Shown: positions 48,468 through 62,345, numbered from the stretch's first letter. The stretch is DNA of 64,000 nt from Impatiens glandulifera (GCF_907164915.1 NC_061865.1:50627363-50691362); one strand, 5' to 3'. The notes: generated from the sequence alone by a model not told the origin. Program-made: numbers and translations.

Positions 48468-48715
48468 TTCACTAGGTAGCGATTGTTTCACTCTTATCAG
48501 GGTTGTAAATACCTAGTGAAGAAAACTTCATTAGGTAACGCTTGTTTCACTCCTTTCAACGCTGTAAATATTTAGTGAAAGTTTCACTAGCCAGCACTTG
48601 TTCCACTCCTATCAACAATGTAATTACCTAGTGAAACAAGTTTCACTAGAGCTATAAATATCTAGTGAAACAAGTTTCGTTATGTAATGCTTGTTTCATC
48701 TTTTTTTTATTCTCT
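48468..48715. repeat. Palindromic CTAGTGAAACAAGTTTCACTAG repeat cluster
   Basis: About four units of roughly 60 bp built on TAGTGAAAC...GTTTCACTA, linked by AGCGATTGTTTCACTC-like and GTAAATACC-like spacers. It begins CACTAGGTAGCG after a T run. A diverged unit (GTGAAACAAGTTTTACTAAC) reappears at 51210-51235 beyond the hAT-like palindrome, so that element split the cluster. Possibly CACTA sub-terminal repeats; no second terminus seen. Confidence 0.5.
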
Positions 48716-49194
48716 AGAAGGATTTACATGAAAGCATAAATATTTTTAGATTAACCTATAAAGGTTTTACATTAATGTGTTAGTAGATTTATATTAATGT
48801 TTATATATTTAATACATAATTATATAAATTATAAAATAATTAAAACAAATTTATTTAAATATTTTATAAATAAATTTCAAAATATGCTGTATATAATTAT
48901 ATAAATTATGAAATAATTTTTATAAATTAATTTAAATATATTACAAATAAATTTAATTATAAAGATTATAAAATTATTAATATGTTATATCACAAATAAA
49001 ATAATTAATTTAAATATATCACAAATTAATTTATAAATATGTTTATATATATAATTATATAAATTATAACATAATTAATACAAATTAATTTAAATACAAC
49101 ATAAATAAAATTATAAATATATTTTTATATATAATAATATAGATTATAAAATAATTAATATATTTTACGATGATGAAGCGGAGTGGTGAAGTAG
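48716..49194. other. AT-rich spacer, no gene
   Basis: Repeated AATTATATAAATTATAAAATAATTAATA-like phrases in 48800-49160; a loose tandem array without coding capacity. Confidence 0.5.
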
Positions 49195-49429
49195 AGGGGT
49201 GAGCATAATTTGGGTTTACCCAAACCCAAACCCAAACCCAACCCTAACCCAAATTCAAAATATTAATTTGGGTTGGTAATATGGGTTGGGTATGAGTTTG
49301 GTTGAGTATGGGTTGGATTTAATTTGGGTTGGGTTAAGGTTACCCAAATTATATAAATTTAATTTAATTCTCTATTATTAATCTAATATAAACTAATTAT
49401 CTTCCAACTTTAAGTCGAACACATTTTTG

Positions 49430-50120
49430 ACATGTTTCACATATTTTTTCACACGTTTAACACGTTTTTAATATTTTTAACACGTTTTCACATTATAACA
49501 CGTTTTTCACACGTTTTCATGTTTTTAGCACGTTTAACAAGTTTTTTACATATTTAACACGTTTTCACACCAATAACACGTTTTTCATGTTTAGCACGTT
49601 TTTTTACATTTTTGGCATGTTTAACATGTTTTTAACATATTTAACATGTTAACACGTTTTTGACAAGTTTAACACGTTTTTGGCACGTTTAACATGTTTT
49701 TTGACATTGTAACACGTTTTTGATATATTTAACACGTTTTTCACATGTTTAACACGTTTTTCACACTTCTAACATATTTTTCACATTTTTGGCATGTTTA
49801 ACACGTTTTTGACATATTTCACACGTTTTTCATATATTTTTGGCACGTTTAACACGTTTAACACGTTTTTGGCTCATTTAACACGATTTGTTACGTTTAA
49901 CACGTTTTTAATATTTTGGGCACATTTTCACGTTTTTGGCACGTTTAACACGTTTTTGGCGCGTTTAACACGTTTTTGACATTTTAACACGTTTAACATG
50001 TTTTTGTATATTTAACATATTTTTGACATTTTTAACATGTTTTTTTGCACGTTAACACGTTTTGATAAGTTTTAACACGTTTTGTCACGTTTAACATGTT
50101 TTTGGCATGTTTAACACGTT
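49430..50120 (+). repeat. Left arm: TTTAACACGTTTTTGGCACG minisatellite
   Basis: Short units of 9-11 bp (AACACGTTTTT, GGCACGTTT, GACATGTTT) in roughly 20-bp pairs; variation among units is mostly ACACG/ACATG. Confidence 0.85.
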
Positions 50121-50130
50121 TTGGCATGTC

Positions 50131-51010
50131 AAACATGTAAAAAATGTATTAAACATGTTAAAAATGTGAGAAACATGTTAAACGTGTCAAAAACGTATTA
50201 AACGTGGAAAACATGAAAAACGTGTCAAAACATGTTAAACGTGCCAAAAACGTGAAAAACATGTGAAAACGTGTTAAAACATGTTAAAAATGTATTAAAC
50301 GTGTTAAGAATGTGAAAAATATGTTAAACGTGTCAAAACGTGCCAAAAATGTGAAAAACGTATCAAAATGTGTTAAATTTGTTATAATTGTGTAAAACGT
50401 GTCAAACATGTCAAAAACGTGTTAAACATGTCAAAAATGAAAACAGTATTCAACGTGTCAAAATGTGTTAAACGTGCCAAAAACATGTTAACCGTGTCAA
50501 AAACGTGTTAAACGTGTGAAAAACGTGAAAACGTGTCAAAAACATGAAAACGTGTCAAAACGTGTTAAACGTGTCAAAACGTGAAAAACGTATTAAATGT
50601 GTCAAAACGTGTTAAACGTGCTAAAAACGTGAAAACGTGTGAAAACGTGTTAAACGTGTCAAAAATGTGAAAAAATGTTAAACGTGTCAAAACGTGTTAA
50701 ACGTGCCAAAAATGTGTCAAAATGTGTTAAGTGTGTCATAATTGTGAAAAACATGTCAAACGTGTTAAACGTGTTAAAAACGTGTTAAACATGCCAAAAA
50801 TATGAAAAACGTGTTCAATTTGTCAAAATGTGTTAAACGTGCCAAAACGTGTTAAACGTGTCAAAAACGTGTTAAACGTGTGAAACAACGTATTAAACAT
50901 TTCAAAACGTGAAAAACGTATTAATCATTTCAAAACGTGTCAAAAACGTCAAAAATGTGGAAAATATGTTAAAAATGTCAAAAACGTGTTAATCGATTAA
51001 AAATGTGTTA
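50131..51010 (-). repeat. Right arm: inverted minisatellite
   Basis: Same units in the opposite orientation (AAACGTGTTAAAAACGTGTC), starting a few bases after the left arm ends. Confidence 0.85.
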
Positions 51011-51184
51011 AATGAGTCAAATACATGTTAAATAAAAAAATAAAAATAAAATAATTTGGATTATCCAACCCATACCCAACCCATATTAGTAAATATTATG
51101 GGTTAAATTATAGGTTAAGTAAATTTAATTTGAGTTGAATATAAGTCGAGTAATACGGATTGGGTTTAATCGTTTGTTCATCCT

Positions 51185-53409
51185 AAATAGAGTGATGAAA
51201 CAGAGTAACGTGAAACAAGTTTTACTAACTTCCTAATGTAACTTATGTAAACTGTTCTCTTCCTTCTTTTGTGTTGCCTTTCTCATACTTAGTTTTACAT
51301 TAAGCTGATTTAATATTATAATAATAACCTTGTACTCTTATTGGTCCGGAACAGGATGACACCGAAATCGGTAGTAAGATCCGATTTCGATTATAATACC
51401 GAGATTATTCTTGGGATGCGCAATTTTAGATGGTTTCAAATATATTATTTTTATTTTTCAAATTTACTTACTTTGTTTATTTGATTTTTATTAAATTAAC
51501 CTAATCTATTTTTCAAACTTAAAAAAAATTATTATTATTATTATTTTTTTATATATATATATTTTTATATATTGAACAATTATAACTAATTTATTTAATA
51601 CATCATAGATATAATTATTTATATTATATATCTAAATTATTATTTTTATAAATTTAATAATTTATATTTATACATTTAAATTATTAATTTATATAATATA
51701 ATAAATATTCACTTAATTATTTTCATAAATAGTTACCCAATCCTAATTAATTTAAGACATTAAAACATTTTACTAATAAACTTTTAAATTATTGATCATA
51801 TTGCTGATATGTATGCTGATATGTATAGAATGTCATGCTTACCAACTATGTCTTCATCAATACAGCAGATCATTTAAAAAATAATAATTATAATATTTTT
51901 ATTAATTATTAAGTTATGATATTTAAATGTTTCAAATTAATTAGTATTGATTAAGTATTTATAAAAATTATAAATAAATATTTATTATATATATTGTAAA
52001 AGTTAATAATTAAATGAATAAATATATATTAAAATATAAATAATTAAATTTATAAAATAATATATATACATGTGATGGAGAAGCTTCCATACGATTTAAA
52101 CGGGGACATTATTATAATTTGTTGGTTCAAATAATTTTATATTTTTTTCTTTCTCTTTTTTCTCTTTTTTTAGAAAGAAGTTTTGTGAGTATAATTTTTC
52201 ATCTCGCTGTTTAGTATGAAAAGCGTTGTTCATGATAGAATTTGTACGAATGATAAAATTGCATTATGGTAAGTCGTATGTATCACAAGCAGGTTAAATC
52301 AAAAATTCATTTACTTTTGTATTATCGATGAGTGACTAACATCTAAAATATTTTGTGGAGTATTATTAGGATTCACTAGGTGATGTCCGAATCTTTGGGT
52401 AATTGCTAAGAAGTTTAGATTGATGCACCTGATATGACAGACCTACATATTTAGGTTAACATTCCAATTATTTTATGATAGACTATCTAGTTTGAGAGAA
52501 ATCGTCAAACCTTCAATTATTGTAGTCGTCTGATGCGTATCATTCATATTGCTATTATTATTACGTTTTTTAAGATTCGTGAGATTCTTTCCGGAAAGTC
52601 GATGAAATCATCCGGGGAGTTCTTTCTCTCGAGAATTTAGGAATATTTCGATGACCCATGGGTAACGTGATTTTATTATATTATTTTTATTTATTTATTC
52701 TCATCTCATACTTTTTCATTAGGCTTAAACGATTCTTATCATTTTTAATATATTGTATTATTTAAAATATATAATAAATAATAAATAATTAAATTTACTA
52801 CATATTTAAAATAAGTTATAATGGTTAAATGTTAAAAAAAAAATGAGTTTTAATATTTAGTTTAATAAGGAAAAAATTAATAATTTTTTTAAGAACTAAA
52901 CTAGATTAGTATATAGTATTATTTGTTTTTACAAGTCAAGTAAACAAACAAAAAATAATAATGTTTTTTTCATCATATGATTCCCAAACTTCTGTGACTA
53001 ACCGGTTGCTATTAATTATAATATTAAAAAAAATAAAATGGGTGAACTGATGAGAATTTAGCCGATTTTTTAAAACCCAGATATGACCCTGGAACAACAT
53101 TTCTTTTGTTGAATTTAATGTGGTTTATGATGTAATTATTAATGCATCATCAAGATTTTTACCTTATATTGTTTGATTTTTTTAATAATAAAACTTCTAT
53201 TCGGTGCTAATTTAGATTTACTTGATTATTATTTACTTCCGAGATCTGGGATTTTGCTGACTTCAGAATTGGCAGATTGTATATGAATGCGTTTGTTGTT
53301 TACCTTAATGGTTTGTAGGTTTAAGTGATAACTTAAGTAAAGGTTTTTTTTTTTCTTCCGAGAAGGTTAGATTTCGCTTTTTCTTTGGAGTGCGATTAAT
53401 CCAGCGAGT
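51185..53409. other. AT-rich intergenic, no gene seen
   Basis: One small perfect inverted repeat (CGAAATCGG/CCGATTTCG, 51363-51390). No supported ORF, RNA gene or terminus. Confidence 0.5.
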
Positions 53410-53525
53410 TAAACACACATAACCTGCAAACACACTTAACCATTTAATTAGGCGTATAATTTGTCAACTGACGGGCTCGAACTCAAAACCTTAAGGAGGC
53501 TGAGAATATTCATCTCCTGTTGATA
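53410..53525 (-). mobile_element. SINE copy (reverse orientation)
   Basis: The minus strand reads GAGTTCGAGCCCGTCAGTTG, then ACAAATTATACGCC and a TTAAATGGTTAAGTGTGTTT tail, the family consensus order. It is head to head with the next copy. Confidence 0.58.
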
Positions 53526-53630
53526 TCCCTAACCTCCCTGAAGTCCTGAGTTCGAGCCCGTTAATTGACAAATTTTGTGTCTGGTTAAATGATTAAGTGT
53601 GTTTGTGGGTTATATGTTTCACCCAATGTC
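53526..53630 (+). mobile_element. SINE copy
   Basis: CTGAGTTCGAGCCCGTTAAT (B box), ACAAATTTTGTGTCTGGTTA and AAATGATTAAGTGTGTTTGT with a GGGTTATATGTTT end; the best preserved tail in the window. Confidence 0.6.
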
Positions 53631-53720
53631 CCTAGCATCCCTAAAATTCTGGGTTCGAGAGGACAAGTTTCGCTTGTCTGGTTAATTCATTAAGTATGTT
53701 TATGGATTATATGTTTAATT
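53631..53720 (+). mobile_element. Truncated SINE copy
   Basis: CTGGGTTCGAGAGGACAAGT followed by TGTCTGGTTAATTCATTAAG. It lacks the CCCGTCA part of the B-box region; probably a tandem partial copy of the preceding one. Confidence 0.5.
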
Positions 53721-56067
53721 TTATATTCTCATTAGTATAACTAGTTTGATAATAGTGTATTTGAGTTTATTTTAATAATTTAATTTATTAATTACAATAT
53801 CTTTTTTAATACCGTTTAAAATTTAAATATAAAAAAATATTATATTAATAATTTAATTAACTAAAAATTTAAATAAATTAATTCTTTTATCCAAATCTAT
53901 TTTGCGTTTCATAAAAATTCCAAATAATCCAACATGAAAACAATTAGGTAAAAGTCAAACAAAGTTAAAATGTTAGGATTTTGTAAATTTAAAATTTTAC
54001 AAATTATAAATTATTTTAATTTTACAATTTTATATTATTTTATAAATACAACTTTACAAAATAAAAAATAATTACTTATTCAAATAATTGAATTAATATA
54101 ATAAATTTTATAATTATAATTTATTTTTAGTGTTATTTATTTATCTTTTATTTTCTTGTATTTAAGAAAGAAAAAATAAATAAATAAAAAATAACCAATT
54201 TTATTTTCAGTTATTTTATTGAATTATATTAATTACTTATATATATATATATTATTAATAATAATAATAATACATAACTAATATTTTTAAAATCAATTCT
54301 TAAATTATAAATTAAATTAATTAATTTTAAATAAAATCTCAATTTTAACCCTATAAACACTCTCTTGATGAATTTTTATTTGTAGATGTTTTTATTAATC
54401 TTTGCATTTCATTTTAATTTACTTTTTGTCGGCTCAATGACAATATCCATCCAAATTAACAAGGTTGTACAGACAACAATAGATTGCCAGATCTAGCCAA
54501 AGAAACAAAGATAAATATACCACTTTGTCCGTTTGTAAACAACCTTAATGTTAGTAAATTTATACACGTGGTTAAATTTAATTGAAAAGTTATAAATCTA
54601 TTTCAAAAAATAAATTCAATATAAAGATGACTGATTCAAAGAAATGACAATTACAAGCTAATTACTTGCGTTATTTGAAGAAAAAAATGTTATCAACAAA
54701 AGAAATTTAAACTACATGAATACATAAAAAGAAATATTATTTTTTTCACCACACGGCTGCCATGGGATCTATTCCCAGAAAGACCTTAAAAAAAGAACAT
54801 TTTATCTCGCCATTTCAAGTTAAAAAATTTGATACGAGACTTCCAATTTTTTCGCTGATTCAATCCTTGTCTAAAACAAAATTTTCCTTTGGAAACTAGT
54901 AAACGAAATATACAAAATTGTGGTCAATTAAATATTGCAAAGTCCCATTTTTATTACTGAACATTAAAGTTTAGTTTTATTTGGTTCCTTTATGAATTAA
55001 AAAATTAATAATTTGAAGATTAAATTTTCTTGTTTCTAGATGTTCTATAGTAATAAATTGAGAAAAAAAATTGTAATCCCTATGGATGAGTTTCAGTAAT
55101 TACATTCACTTTAACTTAAGACGTTTTAAGTGAGAATCAAACCCGTAATATTTGATCTCTTAAGAATTGCTCTTGTCATTTTGAACTACCATAGTAAGTT
55201 ATAAATACATAGTTCAGTGAACTTCACCTTGATTTTAAATACATTAATGACCCGTTTTTAAGTTTAATTTTAGTTGGAATCGAATAAGAAATCTTTGATT
55301 TTTTTTTTAAGTAAAAGTAATATTTTTGTCATTTTAATTATAATGAATAAGGCATAGTAAAATTGAAAGTTTATTTAAATTGAAAGTTTATTTAAGTTCA
55401 TTTATTTGAACAAGTTATAATTTTTTTTAATATGTAAATATAAATTTACTTTATTTCAGTAAAATCGTAAAATTGAAAAATTCAATTAATTTATAAACTC
55501 GTTAAATTTTAATATAACAAATTTAAAATTATAAAAATTTAAGAATTTATTTAATACCGAAGTCGTTATACTTCTTTGCAATAATAAATCGTAAAATTTT
55601 TAAATCAAGGTTTTACCCGTGTTTCTTGACGAAACCACATGTTAAACAGAGCTAATACGAGAATCTCAAATTGAATATACGAAAAGATTAAAGAAAAATT
55701 GCACACAAACAAACTGGCCACGTATATTATTATATAGAAAATTAAGAGTAAATCTCTTCCTTACGACAATTACACGCTGTAACAGTAAAAAAAACAATCA
55801 TAATAGGAAACCATAAAAACTCAAACTGCGGGCTACAACATGCATGCTTTTTAGCATTATCATCTTTTACTGCAGCCGCCTCAGCTCTCAATTTATTTTT
55901 TTGTTTTTTTCCCTCATTAATTTAAGGTAAAAAGTGAATACCAAACACAACAAAAACAAAGGGTTTTCTTTTCACCATCCTATACCCATTTTCAATTTTA
56001 CCCTACTCACCCAACAAATAAAGCTTCAAATTTTACTATTTTACCCTTAATCCTTATGAGTTTTGAA
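53721..56067. other. AT-rich intergenic and expansin downstream region
   Basis: No gene recognised; several T and A runs and no clear repeat ends. Confidence 0.5.
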
Positions 56068-57146
56068 TCAGTGGGGGAAGTTATTTCCTTGGTAAGTCTG
56101 TCCAAATTGCCAATTGGAAGACGCCACATTATAGGAGGTGCAGACGCTGCCGTCGCCGGCAGTGACTTGAAACGACAAAGCTTGACCGGTGAGAATGGAA
56201 TTCGATTGCCAATTTTGCCCCCAATTACGACTCATCGCCATCCATTGAGTTCGAGATCCTTTAACACTAACTTTCACTATGTTACCAGGTCCAGCGACAT
56301 TCGTGATCAGAACTAGGTTAAAGTAACGAAATCCATTGATTGTGAATCTTATTCCTCCTGATTTCGCACAAGGAACTCTGGGGATATAAACAAATTCTCA
56401 ATTCAGTTCCCTCAATTTCAATAAAAGTAGTGTCAAGGGGATCTAATGTAAATAACAATAACGACGGAGAAACACCATCGTTATTTATAGTTTTTCGTCA
56501 CTAAAGAGTATTAACGACAGACAATTAACTATGATAATTTTTAAGAAAAAATTAGTCAGGTAGATTTTAAATCATAACTCCGCCTTTTCGTAATAATATT
56601 AGTTATTGGCTTACCGACGATAGTTGACGGGGACAATGCCACCGCGATATTGGGCAAACTTGAGGAACATAGGCATAGCAAGATCGAAATGAGGACGAGG
56701 TGGATTACACCATCCACCATTATCCGAAGCTTCAGCGAAGTTTGGTGGACAAAAATTCGTTCCGGTGATGAATATCGAAGGATTTCCAGGTAAACACCAT
56801 CTCGAATCAGTGCATTTCATCTCGAAACATTCACCGCAGCTCAAACCATTGTTGAACAACGCCGTGCTTAACGCCGCCGTATTCACTCCATATCCTTGAC
56901 TATACAAGTTTCCATATCCACAAGCTCCACCTAATTCATCAATATTCGCAAATTTATCAGATTAGAAATGATTATATGTTATTGTTAGGGGTTCTTAGAA
57001 CAGAGGAACTTACCCATGGTGCCGGAGGCGTCGCTGCCGCCGTAGAAAGTGGCGTGAGCGGATTGCCATGGTCCCGTCTGGAAGACTTGTGCATTAGTTA
57101 TTGTTAAGAGAGAGAGTATTAGAGCGGTAATGCAGAGGACTGCCAT
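56068..57146 (-). CDS. EXPA: Alpha-expansin
   Basis: Three exons (57146-57014, 56930-56615, 56377-56068) join in frame with GT/AG introns to give 252 residues, the usual family length. Alpha-expansins are secreted to the cell wall, where they loosen cellulose-xyloglucan contacts during acid growth without hydrolysis. A signal peptide covers about residues 1-19 ([19 protein letters not shown]). The six-Cys double-psi barrel domain follows: [52 protein letters not shown] with the HFD motif at 125-127. A grass-pollen-type binding domain with NWGQNWQ (201-207) and WQFGQTY comes last. The [12 protein letters not shown] variant points to the EXPA4 side of the family. No defects seen. Confidence 0.95.
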
Positions 57147-57225
57147 TTTCACGTGGTGGAGATAACTAACTAGAGAGAGTTGGGCGAATTGGAAAGCGGG
57201 AGGAAGAAGAAGGATATTTATGGAG
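57147..57225 (-). promoter_or_regulatory. Expansin leader and TATA box
   Basis: On the minus strand CCATAAATATCC (57211-57222) lies about 65-75 bp before the ATG, a good TATA position. The leader between contains CTCTCTAGTTAGTTATC. Confidence 0.6.
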
Positions 57226-60200
57226 GAGATGAAGGATAAAATTGTAAAGAATCATAAGTTGTGGGACCTATAAAGTAATTAATAGTTTTGTCCCCCAACT
57301 GTTCATCTTTCTATTTTTTTTCACTATCAAGTAATTAGGAGTATTTCAATTCAAAACTGAAATTGTAGTGTCTTATTATGGCAAACTTAAATAAAAAAAT
57401 ATTTTGTCTTTTAAAAAGTATAGATTATTATAATTTATCAATTAAAATAATAAAATATCTTGTAATTATATATTTATTTACCTAATGATCCTATTTAGAA
57501 ACCCTTAAATTAGATTTGATGAATTCGTATTTTATTTGTTAATATATACATAAATAAGTATATTTTAAAATACTATATAATCTAAATCAACAACTTAATA
57601 AGATATTTAAAAAATAATATATTTTTAAATAAATTAAAAAAAACTTCCATAGTCCATATATTTCTATATTTTGTAAGTATATAATTAAAAAAAATACTCT
57701 CTTGAAAAAAAAAATACAAATTATTAAATTATTTTATTATTTTGATCGATAATCATTTCATTTTATTATCTAAATCGGAATTCAAATATATATTATGATT
57801 TATAACAAAATTATCATAATAATTAAAAAAATATATATATTTTATATTAAATGAGGCTTAAATACATTATAAATTTATATCATGATAAAAAAAATATTCA
57901 TATATCAAATAAAGTAAAAACTAATATTAAAATCAAGATCATGATGTAAAAAATAATTAAATCAATATTTAAAAGACAAACTTGTATCAAACAAACAATT
58001 TTTTTTGCAGTTTTATTTTTATATTCAATGACAAAATATCATTTTATTCTCGTTTATTTTATCATAAAAAGTATAATAACTTACATTTATTAACTTACAA
58101 ATCTTAAATGTTAAATATTAATATTTATTTTAGATAACACTAAATATTCAATTATAATTGTCTGTTATAAAGTTTGTTACAATTTGGCAGACATTGACAA
58201 ATTTATAATTTATTTTTGCAATGTTATTATGATTTGTTGCTAAATTGCTTACAAAACTATATTAAAAAATGCTGCAATATTAGCTATCACTAGGTCTAAG
58301 GAGGGTAATGGTCTTTTTGGGTTAAATTATATACATTAATGTTTGGGCTAACTAAATGATTAAACTAGAAAATGTTACTATTTAAGCTACATGTATTTTA
58401 TTAACTAGCTAGACCTTTTATAGGTTATTTACCACCTTATAATTATTATCACTATATTTCAACACTAAATTATGCTACTTTATATCACTTTTTATTCATA
58501 CTTAAATGATATCTTATTATTTTTTTTATCAAGATTAATTGAGTACTCATTTTTTACATTATCAAATGAATTATGAACATGAAATGGATTACACAGATAA
58601 TATTATGTATTATCACGGTTAGATTTTCATTTTCATCTCGATTATTTGAAAGACATAGAGATCATGTAAGGGATTCGAGACTTCTCGTATATTTTGTGAC
58701 GATTCCATTAGTATGATTAAGACATCTAGATCTGGACTAAGAATTTTTACGACATTCTTATATCCTCTCTGGAATTTTCTCGGTTGACCTATGAGAAATC
58801 TGACATATATTTTGACCATTCACTTATTCTTAGTTTATCCACTTGAGCAATTGGAATGCGATAAATGCTTCTAACGAGAATGAATGCATGTTTAGAGACT
58901 TGATGATTTTTAAGTGTGGTTGAAGATTCTTATTAGAACATTACAGTCTTAGGATAATTATAATTCGTGTCAAATTCAGATAAGACTGATTGGGTTGGTT
59001 TAACGAGAAGTTGCATTTTATTTGGTCATAGCTTATGGTGAAACATTAGCTTTCTATGGATCCTCAAATTTTAGGAAGTAGTTTAGGGTATGCATCATCG
59101 ATCTGTTTTGAGGACAAATATTGATGTGACAAGGGGATTTTAGCTTTGAATTTTTTGAGATTTCATTAGACTACAAATTATAAGAGTCACGGTTTATGAA
59201 ACTTTATTGTGGAATGTCTATTTTATTTTCTCATAGTGCTTATTACCCCATGTTTAAAATAATCTTGTAGGACTGATTCTCTTACATGGTCGCCTATGTT
59301 GGTTTACCTCATAACCGACATAGACTATATACCGCACACATGCTTGGCTAGCCCTTGGATTCGAGTGAACTTGAATTGGTGAGAACATGTGTTTAGGGAT
59401 AAGGATCTATAAAATCAAACATATGAATGAAAATCAAGATTGAGACTCAAAATTGTGGCCTCAAATAACATTAATTTGATGTATTTGTCACTTTCTGAAT
59501 TAAACCATAGACATAACTTTGGATATCCACAAAGAAAACTGTTTATATCCAATAACAAGTACCTAGACCCTTTATATGGTTCACATGATTTAGACACTTC
59601 CCCACCATCTTGACAAACATCAATTTTAAGGCTCACTTTTCATTTAAAAAATTATATATTTTATCTACTTGTCAATATACAACTTAAAATTTTACCTACT
59701 TGTCATTACTTCATATCGGTTTAACTATTTCGTATCAAATTTGTATTTGATTAACTAACCGAACTCGGAATTGGATCGGAACTGATCTATGCAAAAGAAA
59801 AGGCATTCTTTCAATGTTATTAGTTGAAATTCATTATGAAGACACTAACCGAACATTTTGGTGTAAAGTGCATTATTCATTTTTTATTAGATAAGAATTA
59901 ACAAAAGTTATGTTTGTTATTTTTTTTTCATTTATATACATATATATAGTAAGTCATCTTTTATTTCAGTCAAATGCATTAATCATAGTGCTTACATAAA
60001 CACATGATATGTCCAATTAATTGAATCCATATAGTGCCTATGTCACATCAATGACATTGAAAGCCATGTGCCTTAGAAAACTTATTAGCCAATTCACATC
60101 ACATTGTATTGATCATCTAGGGATTAAAGTTTGAATAGAATTTCATAAAGATTTAGGTTTAGATTGAGTTTATCCACAGAAATAGCTTTTGATTTTATTT

Positions 60201-62224
60201 CATTCGATTTTATTTATTAATAACATTTTCATTTAACGTTTGATATTTAATTAGAGTTTGATCTAAATGTCTTCGAATGTTACAAATTTAACAACTAATC
60301 AACATTTTTTCAAACAATCTTTTATTTTTGAATTATAGTTTATTTTCGGAAGAAAGCTAGCACGACCCAACAAAATTACGGTTTCTCAATTTAATTTATA
60401 GCGTTTTTAGTGAGAAATCGAATCTATTAAAGTTAGTCTATTAGACAAATTTTTGAAACCATCATGCTAATTCTCAATCTTATATTTTTTGCTATTTAAT
60501 TACACATTTTATGAGGGTTTGATTTGTCGAGAGAGTCTCCACTTAAATTAGAACATTTTTAGTGACTTTTTATTTATTGGTAATTTTTTTTTTATCATTT
60601 GATCTATCATTTATTTTAAATTAATTTGAATTAATTAAATTATGGATCAATTATTCAATTCAAACTAGCTTATTAAGTAGTATTATTGGGTAGAATTTAT
60701 AATTATCCTCAATTGAACCAAATTTAAAAGATGTTATATATACGAATTTATTGATGGCCATTTCTTATATTAATTAATGATTAGATTATCTACATCATAC
60801 AAACAAATTGCCCACCGGCATGCATGTGAGAAGATTAATTGATTTGGTCCCCTTTTCCTCCCTCTAAAAAATAAATAATATATAGTATTTTTCAAGGTAG
60901 TTGGTCTATTTAAAAGTGAAGTAATGTTGAATTCATTTATTTTATTTTAATTTATTGTTAATTGTGCCCTACAAAGTAATTTGAAATATTGATTGATTAA
61001 TAACTCGGTTATAGGTTTTGGGAGGCATAGATTGGATCGGTGTTGTAAGGAGGTGACTTGTAAGAAGAAATGATTATATGTTCGACTACTCCTTGACTCT
61101 TAGTCGATTTATCCCCTTTCTTTCAATTGAAGTAAAACTTGACGAATCTAAGTTATTGAAAAATAATTCGGGAGCCCTTGGGTTAAGACATTTACATTAT
61201 AGACATTGCACCACTTATTCACAGTTCAGATATGAGACTAGTTACACTATTTTTCATTCAAAATGTTTATAGTGATAATCGAATTCGTGATCTTTTAACT
61301 TCTTAGGTCGACTATTTTCACGAGTTATTGGAATTTGATTTTAAGTCTTTTAAAATTGAGTTTTTAATTATTATTATTTTATTGTCTTTTTTCAGTCAGT
61401 AATTGCTTTTTTATTTGGTAATAAAATAAATCATTGTTATTATAATTCAAAATTACAATGATATGTGAAAATTAATTTTAAATATATATTAAAGTAATGC
61501 CATATATGTTCACAAAAAGTAAATAACATAGTACATGCATGAGAGTGATGGGATTAGGATATATACTTTAAAAGCCTAGACCAGGTAAATGGTTGAAGTC
61601 ATTCAAATGGGCAAAGTAAGCTATTAATATTAATTTTTTATTATATATTTTCAAAATCTTCATCAAAATTAACTATTGTTAATTTAAATAACGCATAATA
61701 GATTAAAAGTTACGAATTTGATGTATCCTTAAAATACTCTAATTTTAAATTGGGAAAATACTAATACCGATCATTATGTTTGGGCAGCCCTAAATATGTT
61801 TTTTTTTCTTCTTCAGGACGAAACAACAAATTGATTATTTGTTAACTGTGTTCTTTATTTTCTACTGAAGAAATTAAAAGAAGACAATAATTTTGGAAGA
61901 CAATAGAATAAATTTGGAAGATAATAATAAAAACTTTGTAATGTGACTTCGTGGGTCTAAAAATGGGAGAGAATGACAAAAATATAGATGTAGAATAGAC
62001 AGAAAGAAAGTAAAAACAAAAAAGGAATAGTTTTTAGAGTTGATCCTATATAATTGAGATTTAACTGAAATATTGGGGACTACATAAGTTACCTCGACAT
62101 AAGTAACATAAGATGAGGTTGGGTCCCGTGGACTTAATGGACTTACCTCGACTATGTGTCATAAATATGAGATTGTCATAGTTTCCAAAATTCAAAAAGA
62201 AAATTCCTTCTTTTTAGCCTAGCG
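57226..62224. other. Long gene-poor AT-rich region
   Basis: Five kilobases without a credible gene, RNA gene or recognisable transposon domain. Short ORFs (58619-58819, 59415-59636, 61078-61272) have no motifs. 58600-59400 is less AT-rich and may be old LTR-element sequence, but no ends were found. Confidence 0.5.
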
Positions 62225-62345
62225 TCAATAAGAGGTGGATACTAACCCGAAATTCCTGAGTTCGAGTTCGTCAGGCGGTAAGTTATGCGCCTGATTAAGT
62301 GTGTTTACGGACTACATACTTAATCTGTTATCCTATTTATTTTTA
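62225..62345 (+). mobile_element. SINE copy
   Basis: CTGAGTTCGAGTTCGTCAGG (B box with one change), then GTAAGTTATGCGCCTGATTA and AGTGTGTTTACGGACTACAT followed by ACTTAATCTGTTATCC. Same order as the other copies. Confidence 0.6.

Larger units (their letters stand above)
49195..51184. mobile_element. hAT-like foldback element with a giant minisatellite palindrome
   Basis: The left end (AGGGGTGAGCA, then AACCCAAACCCAACCC blocks) is mirrored on the right (ACCCATACCCAACCC blocks, then TGTTCATCCTA), giving TIRs of the TAGGGGTGAGCA kind common in plant hAT MITEs. Inside, about 690 bp of TTTAACACGTTTTTGGCACG-type repeats (49430-50120) switch to their reverse complement (AACGTGTTAAAAACGTGTC-type) for about 880 bp (to 51010). 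No ORF is meaningful here. The flanks show only partial direct similarity (TGGTGAAG, TGATGAAA), so an 8-bp duplication is not proven. Confidence 0.6.

Noticed and set aside
49215..49250. AACCCAAACCCAACCCTAACCC, telomere-like
   Set aside because: Too short and irregular for a plant telomere array, and mirrored as part of the hAT-like element ends.
49430..51010. Regular short repeats that could be mistaken for a CRISPR array
   Set aside because: Units are 9-20 bp with no unique spacers, flip strand at the centre and lie in a plant transposon.
56056..56316. 86-codon plus ORF
   Set aside because: Antisense to the last exon of the expansin.
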